Part shown: in pieces, positions 48,402 through 57,970 of the stretch
Position numbering within the stretch: position 1 is the first letter of the stretch
Layout: each line of letters starts with the position of its first letter
DNA from: Symbiodinium natans
Lineage: Eukaryota > Sar > Dinophyceae > Suessiales > Symbiodiniaceae
Assembly (NCBI GenBank): GCA_905221605.1
Contig: CAJNDS010002396.1
Location: 324,501-383,827, forward strand
DNA: 59,327 bases
Direction of reading: 5' to 3'
The notes under the pieces: model-generated
Seen by the model: only the letters and a program-made list of their open reading frames with translations
Told to the model about the DNA's origin: nothing
Databases searched by the model: none
Translations under genes and position numbers: made by a program

Positions 48402-48505
48402 TTGGTAACCCAGTGGTGCCCTTGACCCTGTTTTGGGGGTTCTGGGTTCTCTCTTACAGTAAGCAACCCCAAACAGGGTGCCCTTATTGCAATATATGGT
48501 TACTC
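48397..48505. mobile_element. Family C element, copy 3
   Basis: CTTGGTAACCCAGTGGTGCC at the left; AGGGTGCCCTTATTGCAATA then TGGTTACT at the right, as in the copy at 40373. The far right end differs. Confidence 0.75.
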
Positions 48506-48670
48506 AACGCCGCAACAACAAGTCAGACAGCAGTTCAGTGTTGACATGGTGGTTAGCGGGAGAGCGCGCAGTGAAGAGTCGTGAGCACGAAGCCATGCTA
48601 GCACGTGCCGATAGAGTGCCACAAGCAACTAAACACTAAACCCGGCTGCCTTGCCAACTACTGTTGCATT

Positions 48671-48760
48671 TTGGGATGTCCCCCCTTAACAGTCCGTAGT
48701 AGGGATTACTATACGGGGTACTAGAATCCCTATTAAGGGCTATAAGGGGGACCATCCCAA
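48671..48760. mobile_element. Family D element, copy 3
   Basis: TTGGGATGTCCCCCCTTAAC at the left, ATAAGGGGGACCATCCCAA at the right. Confidence 0.8.
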
Positions 48761-48852
48761 GCTGGTTTCATTGTGTGCCCCAGCTCGTAAGCACACACTC
48801 ACAGGGCGAACCAAATGGCTGATCAGACCCCCTCCCCCCCGTGCCCACGCAC

Positions 48853-48987
48853 TCTAAGAACTTTTCAACATACCCCTTGTGCATACCCCTCAAAAGAATT
48901 TAAAGGGGTGTGGTAAGATCCTGCCTTCGATTCTCCTTTCATAGGTTCAGGGGTATGGTTTCGGGGTATGTGGAATTGTTCTTAGAC
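48853..48987. mobile_element. Inverted-repeat element, ~36-bp arms
   Basis: TAAGAACTTTTCAACATACC then CCTTGTGCATACCCCT at the left; its reverse complement with about 6 changes (AGGGGTATGG, GGGGTATGTGGAATTGTTCT) at the right. Confidence 0.8.
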
Positions 48988-49290
48988 TCACTCAGCAACG
49001 TCAAACTCTTCATCTGACTGCAACTGGGCCCTCTTGAAATTTGTTACTTCGTCATTCTCATGAGAGGCACAAAAAACTCGTCACTATTCATCGCAAGTGT
49101 CATGTTCTTGGCGTCTCCTTCTCCCACAGACCCCATGAATCCACAAACCTGTACACTGCTCAGTACCACCAAACCACTAAACCCTTCCATGCAGGAGCCA
49201 TCCTCGTCTGCGACTACTGCGGCTGACGAACTTGCAGACCATGCTACTGCGATAATGCTGAGGTGGGGTAGGGAAGGAGGGAAGGAGGCA

Positions 49291-49392
49291 CCCTATATCA
49301 TCCCGTAAAGGGTATAATGAGGTACCCTATATAATCTCGCAAAGGGTATAATGAGGTACCCTGTACAATCCCGTAAAGGGTATACGATAGGG
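49291..49392. repeat. 34-bp tandem repeat, three copies with internal dyads
   Basis: Units start at 49291, 49325 and 49359 (CCCTATATCATCCCGTAAAG and GGTATAATGAGGTA). Each unit is itself an imperfect palindrome. Confidence 0.9.
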
Positions 49393-49850
49393 CCCTACAG
49401 TTCCCTAGGGAAGATCTTGACAGACTCTTGTTCTTAACGCGGCACTTCCCAATGCCGGCCGTCTGTCGCAACGTGTAGAAACGCTATCCTGTCCTATACT
49501 TTCAGATTTACTCCTGATGCTCATGCCTGCATGTATCACACATTCGCACAAAATACTCAAAATGCTTCACGTCTCGAGATGCATGGCCCGGGTCCCTGAA
49601 CCCTAGACCCTAAACCCTAAACCAACCCCCCCCCCCACCGGTGGCAATCTAACCCTGCTTGCAGCAGTACAGAGCCTTCCCATTGGAAAGAGACTCTGCT
49701 CGTGCCACTCATGCTCCAGCCCTAAACATAACATTGTGCTGAATAACTGCCGCACACCAGATTCCCCAGGCGATTGCCTAGCAGCTTGGCTGACCTCCTT
49801 AAGAGTCTTTTAAGTGCAAAGCTCAAAGGGCTGTCTAACAAGCATTTTGT

Positions 49851-49872
49851 TTAACCCTAAACCCTAAACCCT
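49851..49872. repeat. Telomeric C-strand tract
   Basis: Three CCCTAAA units left of 49875. Confidence 0.85.
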
Positions 49873-49874
49873 GG

Positions 49875-49967
49875 AGGAAGCCCCACATCCAAAAGCTCCG
49901 AGGTAACATCACCGTCGCAGCCATGCTCAAGATTTTGGATGGGTTTGCCGCAGGCGATGGCCTCGAG
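49875..49967 (+). CDS. Candidate exon, open on both strands
   Basis: The + frame reads RKPHIQKLRGNITVAAMLKI, then LDGFAAGDGLER. The minus strand reads EPLEAIACGKPIQNLEHGCD, which resembles the E..(x)LEAxACGxP motif of group 1 glycosyltransferases. Flanks (C-strand left, G-strand right) favour + like other islands, but the strand is undecided. Confidence 0.38.
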
Positions 49968-49974
49968 CGGTTCA

Positions 49975-50025
49975 GGGTTTAGGGTTTAGGGTTTCGGGGA
50001 TTAGGGTTTAGGGTTTAGGGCAGTG
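49975..50025. repeat. Telomeric G-strand tract
   Basis: TTTAGGG variants right of the island. Confidence 0.88.
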
Positions 50026-50305
50026 TGGGGAGGGGGGGTGAGGGGTAAATGCAACCTTGACATTTTCTTTGCAATTGGGCTGCATGTTTCGGGGCCCGTT
50101 ACCATCTGTTACACAAAAAGGGAGAACCTTACAAATGTCGGCTGATCGAATCAATTAAGTATCATACACCCGTGGTGATATTGCTGCGCACACACACACA
50201 CACCAAAACCAATCAATGTATTTCGCTGGGTCTCTTCCCCGGTAGTTTCATCTGAAACCTTTTGCTCACCAATTCAATGTTAATCGTATTCCTAGGGCCC
50301 AGAGT

Positions 50306-50409
50306 GCCAGAGTGGGCCCTTATTTCTATTCTTTAGAGTGTAGGTTTCCTTATCAGCCCCTGTAAACCAAAAAGGGCACCCTTTTTCTTCCTAGGTTACT
50401 CTTGGGTCT
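50306..50409. mobile_element. Family B element, copy 3
   Basis: CCAGAGTGGGCCCTTATT at the left, CCTAGGTTACTCTTGGGTCT at the right. Confidence 0.78.
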
Positions 50410-51290
50410 AGATTCTTATTATGAACGGCGATCATCCTTTCCCACGGGCGAGTTAATGAAAATCAAAGTCCAGGGGATGGCGGGGGCGGAGGGGGGAATT
50501 AAGGGCTTTTAGTATTCTTACTAACAGCCAGGATTTTTCGCTGGGTACTTTGAATATGCGGTCTTGTGATGGTGAGAATGAAGGTGCGAACAGAGAATGT
50601 CGTGTGTTCGCGGGCTTACGGTCTGGATCCTATGTTTCCATAGTTTGGGTTTCGCTCCATACGACGCCCGAGCCTGAGAATGCCATGGAAGCCCTAGACC
50701 TCAAACCTAAAAGTCCCGGGTGCTGACACCCCAAACCATTAAAGACCTCAGCAAGCTGTAAGCCCAAGCAGGATGATTCAAGAAGCCCCGACCCTTTTCA
50801 ACTTTGCAAGACTGCTGGAGCGAACTCTTAGCAGGAGGGTGTAGGGTGTACATCTCAGCTTTGCTAGATGTTAGTGGCAACAGAGCCCGCGGCTTCTCGA
50901 CACCCTCACCAGCGGGGTTGGAATATGGACCACGTCTATTAAACCCTAAACCCTGAGCCCTATTTCGTGGAAAGAGTGCAAAGCCGGATGGGGCTCGCAT
51001 CTGGCTGCGTACGTTCCGTACGATGCATAAAACCTTACGTACCTCCACTGCCTCCTATCCCGAGTACCTAGCTACTGAAACCCCCAGACCTGCAAACAAA
51101 AATAGGGTCGGTCGTTAAAACCTGGGGTTTCACACGCAAACATGGGGTTTGCCCAAGACCTCGAAACCCATGACCACGTCATCGGTAAATCACGAATGTG
51201 GCACCGGGCAAACCCGGGGTTTACGTGGTACCAAGACGTGGCCCGCTCAGACAAACCCGGGGTAAGGCAAACCGCAAAAACCCTTTTCCC
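50410..51290. other. No supported gene
   Basis: Unique sequence; one 113-codon minus-strand frame has no recognisable motif. Confidence 0.35.
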
Positions 51291-51871
51291 CCTAAGCCCT
51301 AAGCCCTAAACCCTAAACCCTCGCCCACCCCTTTGAGGGGTCGCCGTTTCTCCGCTTCGGCCTGGAATAACGATTAGGATCCCTTGATTTGATGCCCTGC
51401 ACCCGAAAGCATTCTAGATTCTATGGAGGGGGGCTTTGGCCCGGAAGTCCTGTGGCCGGAAACTGTAACCTTGACATTTCCAGAACAATTTTTACTCGGC
51501 TATCGGATACGGTTCAAGCCCCGAGCATCCTTCTCTGAGAAAGGCTCTTTGGCAAAGAATTCCCTTTGGACGAGGGAATTCGGTTTGGCTGGCTGGGCTG
51601 GACATGTCTTCGCGTTCAGCTGACCAATGCTACCCTAAGCCTCTAACCCCCAAACCCTAAACCCTAAACCCAAAACGTTTTCATTTGCGGTCCAGGTCGC
51701 TATGACTTTGTTTACATTCCACACGACCAGCACAAGGCGGAAGCACGGTTTTTTCTTTGTTCGTTGGTCTTAGGGAAACTCACGCGCTGCAATCACTTCT
51801 TGGCTGCTGGTGCCCTAAACCCCCTAACTTTTCAAACCCTGGAGCTCAGACCTTCTCCATCCGGAAGCAAG

Positions 51872-51958
51872 GGTTTAGGGTTTAGGGTTTAGGGTTTAGG
51901 GTTTAGGGTTTAGGGTTTAGGGTTTAGGGTTTAGGGTTTAGGGTTTAGGGTTTAGGGT
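51872..51958. repeat. Telomeric G-strand block (TTTAGGG)12
   Basis: Twelve perfect units, the longest perfect inner telomeric tract in the window. Confidence 0.96.
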
Positions 51959-52345
51959 TGCTGGGCAACCTGGGCCGAGTTCGGGGTGATCTAAAGTGAA
52001 CGCCTGCGACCCTGGTGCTTCCCAAGTCCTGAACGTTTGGACGCGTGTTACTTGGGCGGCTTTGTCGGCTTTAGCTTTGTCACAGTGGGGGGTAACATTT
52101 TACTTTTTTAGGGTACTTAAACGCAATAGGGAATAGAACTTCTAATTTTAAAAATTTCTATCCCAACCATGAACTAGTTAGTGCAAAGCCCTGGGAGGAT
52201 CGCAATGTAGCGCTGGCGTTTGTCAACTTCGTCGACCATTCGACAGCAAAGTCGGCTTGTTGGCATGTCAGGTTGGCACGTCAGGAGCTCTTGAGTGCCC
52301 TGCAAGGCCCAGAAGCTTCGCCTAAAACTTCCTAGGTCCCGCCCT

Positions 52346-52365
52346 CCCCCCCCCCCCCCCCCCCC
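52346..52365. repeat. Poly-C run of 20
   Basis: C homopolymer. Confidence 0.95.
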
Positions 52366-52529
52366 ACATTTTTTGTAAGCCTTGCTGAGCAAATCTAGCT
52401 GTGTAGCTGCATACCAAAGCGAAGTCACGCCTCTCGCACCTGGGTTTGGCTGGTGTGTTTGGGGCGCTTAGGGCTCGTCCCGTGCTGCATGGTTGAGACT
52501 CTGATTTCCTTGCTTCGTGTCGTAGCAAG

Positions 52530-52578
52530 ACCCTAAACCCCAAACCCTAAACCCCAAACCCTAAACCCTAAACCCTAA
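52530..52578. repeat. Telomeric C-strand block
   Basis: CCCTAAA/CCCCAAA units. With the G-strand block at 52724 it brackets a 145-bp island. Confidence 0.92.
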
Positions 52579-52722
52579 ACATCGTTCATCTGCGCTCTCC
52601 CAGGCAAGCGTTTACTTTCTTTCAAAACACTCGGGACCCGCTCCTTGGCGCCGGCCTTCGGGTTGCTGAGGCGGGGCCTCTCTCGCGTAAAGAATCAGCC
52701 CTAGGCCCCGTAGCCCTGACTC
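52579..52722 (+). other. Island between convergent telomeric tracts
   Basis: A 144-bp GC-rich island, with CTCTCCCAG|G as a possible acceptor; no frame stood out. Confidence 0.4.
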
Positions 52723-52723
52723 C

Positions 52724-52778
52724 TAGGGTTTAGGGTTTAGGGTTTAGGGTTTAGGGTTTAGGGTTTAGGGTTTAGGGT
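52724..52778. repeat. Telomeric G-strand block
   Basis: Seven perfect TTTAGGG units. Confidence 0.94.
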
Positions 52779-53093
52779 GCAGCCCTAAACCAGCCCGGAA
52801 TCCTAGACCTCCATACCCTGAACCCTACAAGCCCTACACGTAAACCCTATAAACCCATTACACCCGACTAGAAAACCCCAGAAAAAGGTTTCCAGGGTTC
52901 CTAGAAGAAGAACTTGTGCGGTTCTAGGGTTTCTTAGGGTTTCTAGGCTAATGCTTTCTAGGGTTCCTAGGGTTTCCAGAGTTTCTAGGAATTCTAGGGT
53001 TTAGGGTGTGTCATGTGAGGGCGCGCCCCCGGGCCGCGTGCACACATCACTTGTCAACCCACCCCGGCCGGCCATCCACGTTATACAATTAGA

Positions 53094-53172
53094 ACACAGA
53101 GTAGGCCCTTATTCACTCTTTTTGTTTTGAAAATTTAGGTTCCCTTAAGAGACCCTTGAAGAAAAGGGTACC
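53094..53172. mobile_element. Family B fragment
   Basis: CAGAGTAGGCCCTTATTCAC at the left; the right end is lost after AAAAGGGTACC. Confidence 0.6.
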
Positions 53173-53639
53173 GCCGATGCGTGTGGGACTGAGGCTTTGC
53201 AGGGGGGTGGCCTGGGCACTTTCCGGGGTTCAGCGTGCCCTGAATCAGAGCAACCTTCGAAACCCAGGCAATGTCCTTTAAACTATCTATTCTGCTGTTA
53301 ATCGTTTGAATTAGAATGGCCGCCAAATCCCCGGAAGAGGTCCCAGAGAGACTTCCCAGGTCGGAATCAGAGAGGCCTCGAGAAGGAAAGCCTGGAACAA
53401 GCTTTCTTTTGGTTTTAGGGACTTTTGCGTGCTTGCCGTTCCTTTTTTGAAGTTCCTTTGTCAACTAGCCAGCACGGCTAGCCTAGGTTTTAGAAACCGG
53501 GGACGGAATGAACCCTGAAATTGCAATCCCATAAACCCTACTGCTGAAGTCCAGATTAAGGCTTCCGGATTTAGTGTTAAAGTACCGAAACACTAAACCC
53601 TAAACCCTAAATCCTAAGCCCTAAACTTAAGACGTTCTT

Positions 53640-54062
53640 GTCAATGGAAATGCTTGGAAACCCAAAATAAATTTTTTAGGAGATGAATACGAATAAAATA
53701 CGAAATGATGGAAAAATAAAAATACAAATGGAGATTTCAAAATTATACAAAAAATACGCAAAAAATAGGAACGGAAATTAGGAAAAAATAGGGAAAACAT
53801 AGGACGAAAAATACGGAATTTACAGCCTGGAAGTCCTGACATTCGAGAATTGCTGCAAAAAATACGAAACTCTATTTTTTTCCCCTATTTTTCTCTATTT
53901 TTTTCGTATTTCTGTTTTGTGTTTTTCCCTACTTATTTCATAGTTTTTTGCTATTTTTGAAAATCAGTTTTGTATCTAATTTCGGCAATTCGCATTTTCA
54001 ATTTCTAATTTGTTCCTATTCTTTCCGTAAATTAATTATTTTATGTTGTCTGTGCCTTTCCA
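53640..54062. other. AT-rich inverted segment with strand asymmetry
   Basis: The left part (53655-53860) is A-rich with AAAAATACGAAA, AAAAAATAGG and GGAAATTAGG words. The right part (53868-54060) is T-rich and carries the reverse complements (TTTCGTATTT, CCTATTTTT, TAATTTC). Together they form a long, degenerate inverted repeat. No coding signal. Confidence 0.65.
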
Positions 54063-54077
54063 TTACAGGAACCTCTT

Positions 54078-54198
54078 AACCCTAAACCCTAAACCCATCC
54101 AACTGGCGAGGCCCACCACCAGGGTCTTGGTGAGAACTTGGCTTTCTTTGTGGCGAGGACCGGGCCCCTAAACCCGAAACCCTAAACCCTAAACCCGG
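54078..54198 (+). other. Island between two C-strand tracts
   Basis: CCCTAAA at 54078-54095 and 54173-54198. Between them GEAHHQGLGENLAFFVARTG reads on + after CTGGCGAG|G; weak exon candidate. Confidence 0.3.
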
Positions 54199-54256
54199 GG
54201 CGCTACACTTTGCCCGAGGGTTTAGGGTTTAAGTAGGGTTTAGAAATAAGGGGAGG

Positions 54257-54274
54257 AGGGGGGGGGGGGGGGGG
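54257..54274. repeat. Poly-G run of about 18
   Basis: G homopolymer after GGGGAGGA. Confidence 0.93.
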
Positions 54275-54545
54275 AGTTGAGGGTAGTATCTCAGAGTCGC
54301 AGCTGAGTTAACGGGGCCAAGATGCTCGAAGTACATCTTAAACCTTGAGCCCCCCAAACTCCTCCAAACCCTGAACCCTAAACCCTAAACTCCCACTCCA
54401 GCCTCGACACTCAACCCTGAATGTTCAGGGTGTATAAGGGGTTTACGAAAATAGGGGCACCCCCCCAATGGCAGGGTTCGGGCGTTGGCGCTCAACCCAA
54501 AAACCCTAAACCCTAAACCCTGAACAGCTTTGCACAGGTTTGGAC

Positions 54546-54597
54546 TGCGCGAGGTCGAGAATCCAAGCGCTCCACAGGCCTGCCTACGTTTACTGTC
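54546..54597 (+). CDS. Candidate exon
   Basis: Reads FGLREVENPSAPQACLRL to the right of C-strand telomeric repeats at 54500-54520. Borders uncertain. Confidence 0.25.
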
Positions 54598-54659
54598 GAT
54601 CTAGAGCCCCCACAGTACCTCAACCTTCAACGCGTAGACTAAAGTCATTGTAAATAAAT

Positions 54660-54700
54660 AAATAAATAAAGAAAAACATATATATATATATATATATGTG
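54660..54700. repeat. (AATA)n and (TA)n microsatellite
   Basis: AAATAAATAAATAAA then TATATATATA. Confidence 0.93.
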
Positions 54701-55171
54701 TCACCTTTGCTTGCGTACCTTCAGGTCCGCGAAGGATTGAGGTTTGCGGGCTCATAGGGCTACACATCTTGGCATGGGGGGGATCTCTAAGGGGATAGAA
54801 ACCGCTGGCCAGCCTGGCACTATGAACCATCACACCTGTAAGAAGATCCCTGCAGGCGCAACCTTTCAGAAATCAACAATGCATTTTTGCCGGAATGATG
54901 TGAGTTGGATGGCAGATGATTGCAGCGAGTGGCCCGCTAGAGTAAGAGCGAGATCTGCGTGCAGAATCAGGTGTTGAACTACAACATGCCCCTGTTCATG
55001 ATTCATCCGGTCCATAAACGGCCTGAGGTCGATGGCTTCTTCTCGACTTAGCGCTGTCCTAGAAACATCGTGAAACGACTTGAAGTCCTAGTAGAAGCGA
55101 GATCTCATGACCAGCCAACCATATACGCTGGGGTCACCGAGCATCGTCCGCGCAGCAGCTGCAAGGTACGG

Positions 55172-55400
55172 CGGTACTCTCTCTCTCTCTCTCTCTGAGC
55201 AAAGATGTCTTGGGCCATAATTTATAAGCACACACGCACACAGGAAGGCGGGCGGGCAGGCAGGCAGGCAGGCGGACAGGCAGGCACAAGCACGCACGCA
55301 CGCACACACAGGCAGGCGGGCGGGCGGGCTGACATACACACACACACACAAGAAAAAACACAAGCACAAGCACAAACACACAAACACAAGCACACAGTAG
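55172..55400. repeat. Compound microsatellite (CT)n, (GGCA)n, (CGCA)n, (CA)n
   Basis: CT repeats at 55172-55196, then GGCAGGCA/GGCGGGCG, CGCACGCA and ACACACAC/ACAAGCAC runs. Cys/Val and His/Thr ORFs here are repeat artefacts. Confidence 0.93.
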
Positions 55401-55629
55401 ACATCCCCCAACTACCCGAAAACCCAGACATCTCAGAACTTGCAAAAAGGCGAGAAGGCAGGACAACCGGCTCTCGCCCCAGAAAAAATCGGTCATGGCT
55501 GCAAAGAGTTGCGCCTGCGCGCCAGGTTTTTAAAGATGGTGTCAGAGTTGACCTTCTTGCTGCGCCTTGCTGGACGATGGGCTGGGCTCGTGGTTTGTGC
55601 ACAGGGTTAGGGTTTTGTGGTGTATCCCC

Positions 55630-55665
55630 TAAACCCTAAACCCTAAACCCTAAACCCTAAACCCT
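55630..55665. repeat. Telomeric C-strand block
   Basis: Five perfect CCCTAAA units. Confidence 0.93.
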
Positions 55666-55667
55666 AC

Positions 55668-55982
55668 ATCTGTTTAATTGGGGGGGGGCCCCCCCCCCCA
55701 CCCGCAATAAGGAAGGCAGGGTTCCGCAATAATTGGACCATGGCCCTGCAGTGATTCCCTATTAAAAACAATAGGCTGCAGATCCCTGAGGTGCTGTAGC
55801 TTCGCATCTCCGCAAGCAAAACAAGAAGCCTGCCGACAGATTCTTGGACCCCCCCCGAAAACAATTTCTTTAAATGTGGTGGGTTTGCCCCATACGAAAT
55901 CCACCCTAATGGAAAGTAGTCTTCCGGCGGGCTTCCGGCCAAAAAAAAATTCTTTAAATGTGGGGGTATTAATTAAACAGAT
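55668..55982. mobile_element. 315-bp element with short inverted ends
   Basis: TCTGTTTAATT at the left and AATTAAACAGA at the right. Inside are a G9C10 palindrome-like run at 55681 and two copies of ATTTCTTTAAATGTGG / ATTCTTTAAATGTGGG about 85 bp apart. No transposase. Confidence 0.6.
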
Positions 55983-56481
55983 GCTCATAGTTTGAGAAGG
56001 GGGAATCCACGTGCAGTTGTGGGTAAACATCCTTCGGGTTACATAATTCGTCTACTCTTTAGGCAAGATTTGGAAAGTTTCACATGGGGACGCCAGGATT
56101 CCTGGTTTGCGCATACAGTTCGGTCCAAGGCGCATACAGCACACTTCGCGGTCTGAGTCACCCTCCCTCTTGTTTCTGGGACGCCCCGAGGATCCTGCCT
56201 ATACTATCTATGTACCCTGAAAACAGGGCCGCGAGGTCTGCTGATTAGGGCTGAGGAGGTGCGCACTGGAACCAAAGATCTTCGGGCAACTTCCTTTGGC
56301 CAGGGCAGTCTCTAAACGCGATGGGGCACATTGTAGCCACTTCAGCACCTTCTCAACACCTAAGGAGCCCCTTAAAGAACGTCCAGTTGAGGGAGGGTTT
56401 CGGGTTGGCTTAAGGTTCAGGATTTAGGGTTTCTTTGGGCTTACGAACCCGAACCCTATAAACCCTAAACCCGGACCCTCA

Positions 56482-56556
56482 GAAAAGCAGGCCCTGACGG
56501 AGCATGTGAACGTGGACTTGCTGGCGGAGGCCCTCTGCCAGGGTCAGGTTCCCCTT
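56482..56556 (+). CDS. Candidate exon
   Basis: After GACCCTCAG|A, 25 codons, reads EKQALTEHVNVDLLAEALCQ, then GQVPLLY, ending before GTGTGT. Very coding-like (GAG, CTG, GCC, GTG codons). CCCTAAA repeats left; a TATA/GTAT microsatellite follows. Confidence 0.45.
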
Positions 56557-56714
56557 CTGTATGTGTGTATATATATATATAGTTATTTATGTATTTATTT
56601 ATGTATTTATGTATTTATTTATTTTAATTTCTTACTATATGTATGGATATACATATATACATATATACATATATACATACATATGAGTCTTGTGTATGTA
56701 TATGTAAGGAGAGA

Positions 56715-56748
<34 letters not shown>

Positions 56749-56795
56749 AGAGGGAGGTATGGAGAGAGAGAGAGAGAGCGAGAGAACGAAACAGA
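56557..56795. repeat. Microsatellites (TA)n, (GTAT)n, (GA)n
   Basis: TATATATA, TATGTATTTATT, TACATATATACA then long GAGAGA runs at 56709-56780. Confidence 0.95.
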
Positions 56796-57084
56796 TTACG
56801 GTACAGGGTTCAGGGCAAAATGGAACCCCCAAGTTTTCCCAGGTTACTCAAGGTCACAGGCTGAACCCTTTTCAGGGAGTGGAGTTGAATACAATCAGAA
56901 GGCTGGTGCAGCCAGGGGGTCCTATACCATGAAGCCCTACGTCCTGAAGCCTTCAACCGGACCCTGAGCCCTATAACTCTCACACAACCAGGCCCGCAAC
57001 CCTCGCTTGCAGGCTCATAGAAGTAAAGTAAACTGTAGCTTCTTTGCTCAGACTCGAGAGCCTCCGAATAGGCCCTAAACCTTA

Positions 57085-57633
57085 TTGGGCTTTAGGATTT
57101 TTGCGGACGCGCTGGCTTCCAACGCTTCAAGGGAAAGAGGACTTATCCCGTGTTATCCCTTGTGCGTAACTATGTTGAAAGCTGAAATGCCCTGGGTCAA
57201 CAATCGCGCTCTCCATGCGCGGGGGATCTCGACCTCGCCGTTTAGAAGCTTACAGTCCAAATCAAAGGGCCAAGCAGTCCCCTCACCTAGGTGTTTGCGC
57301 AGGTCTCGGCGCTTGAATCGCAAACCCGTGGCAAGGACGTACTTTCCTGACTGGCGGCATTTCATCGCTCTTGGTCCATGGACCATGCTCTCCCCGCAGT
57401 CCCATCCGGATGCTCTTGGCGAAGTGAAGAGCTGTCTTCACTCTGGGGCCTGGAGCCACAGCGAGTGGCTCTACTGGGGGGGGGGGGTGCCTACGCTGCC
57501 ACGACGGGGCGTAGGGCTTACTTGCAGGGCCCATAAACCCCGAACCAAAGTCACGCGAGATGATGGAGCCCAACGAAAAGCCTACATGCCCTGGACCCCA
57601 AAAGCATGCCGCGCCCCTGAAGCCCTGCCCTAA
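57085..57633 (+). CDS. Unrecognised ORF, about 180 codons
   Basis: Continuous frame to TAA at 57631; first ATG at 57172. Central part KPVARTYFPDWRHFIALGPW then LSPQSHPDALGEVKSCLHSG is protein-like; the end runs through a G10 tract and is less so. No family recognised, and no repeats explain its length. May be a single-exon gene or an element remnant. Confidence 0.33.
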   Translation: MGFRIFADALASNASRERGLIPCYPLCVTMLKAEMPWVNNRALHARGISTSPFRSLQSKSKGQAVPSPRCLRRSRRLNRKPVARTYFPDWRHFIALGPWTMLSPQSHPDALGEVKSCLHSGAWSHSEWLYWGGGVPTLPRRGVGLTCRAHKPRTKVTRDDGAQRKAYMPWTPKACRAPEALP

Positions 57634-57639
57634 ACTGAA

Positions 57640-57785
57640 ACCTAAACCCCCAAAAAACCCTAAACTTAAACCTCAACCCAAAAAACCGAAACTTAAACCT
57701 AAACCCCAAGAATACCTAAACTTAAACCTCAACCCAAAAAAAACTAAACTTAAACCTCAACCCAAAATACCCTAAACTTAAACCT
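57640..57785. repeat. ~30-bp tandem repeat of telomere-derived sequence
   Basis: Five copies of a unit built on CTAAACTTAAACCTCAACCC plus an A run. Confidence 0.9.
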
Positions 57786-57884
57786 TTACGCCAAAGTTAT
57801 CCCTTTTGTCAAGTCGTCTCCCCCGAAGGCAGTACAGCGCCTGAAGATTTCGGAGCCTTTGTGCCAACTGGGACAAAGGGAGGG

Positions 57885-57970
57885 GTGGGTTTAGGGCTTG
57901 GGGCTTAGGGCTTAGGGCTTCGGGCTTCGGGCTTCGGGCTTACGGTCTAGGGTTTAGGGTTTAGGGTTAT
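57885..57970. repeat. Telomeric G-strand variants
   Basis: TTTAGGG, CTTCGGG and CTTAGGG units. Confidence 0.88.

Noticed and set aside
55088-55602. Cys/Val-rich minus-strand ORFs resembling a secreted protein
   Set aside because: Encoded by CA/GGCA/CGCA microsatellites.
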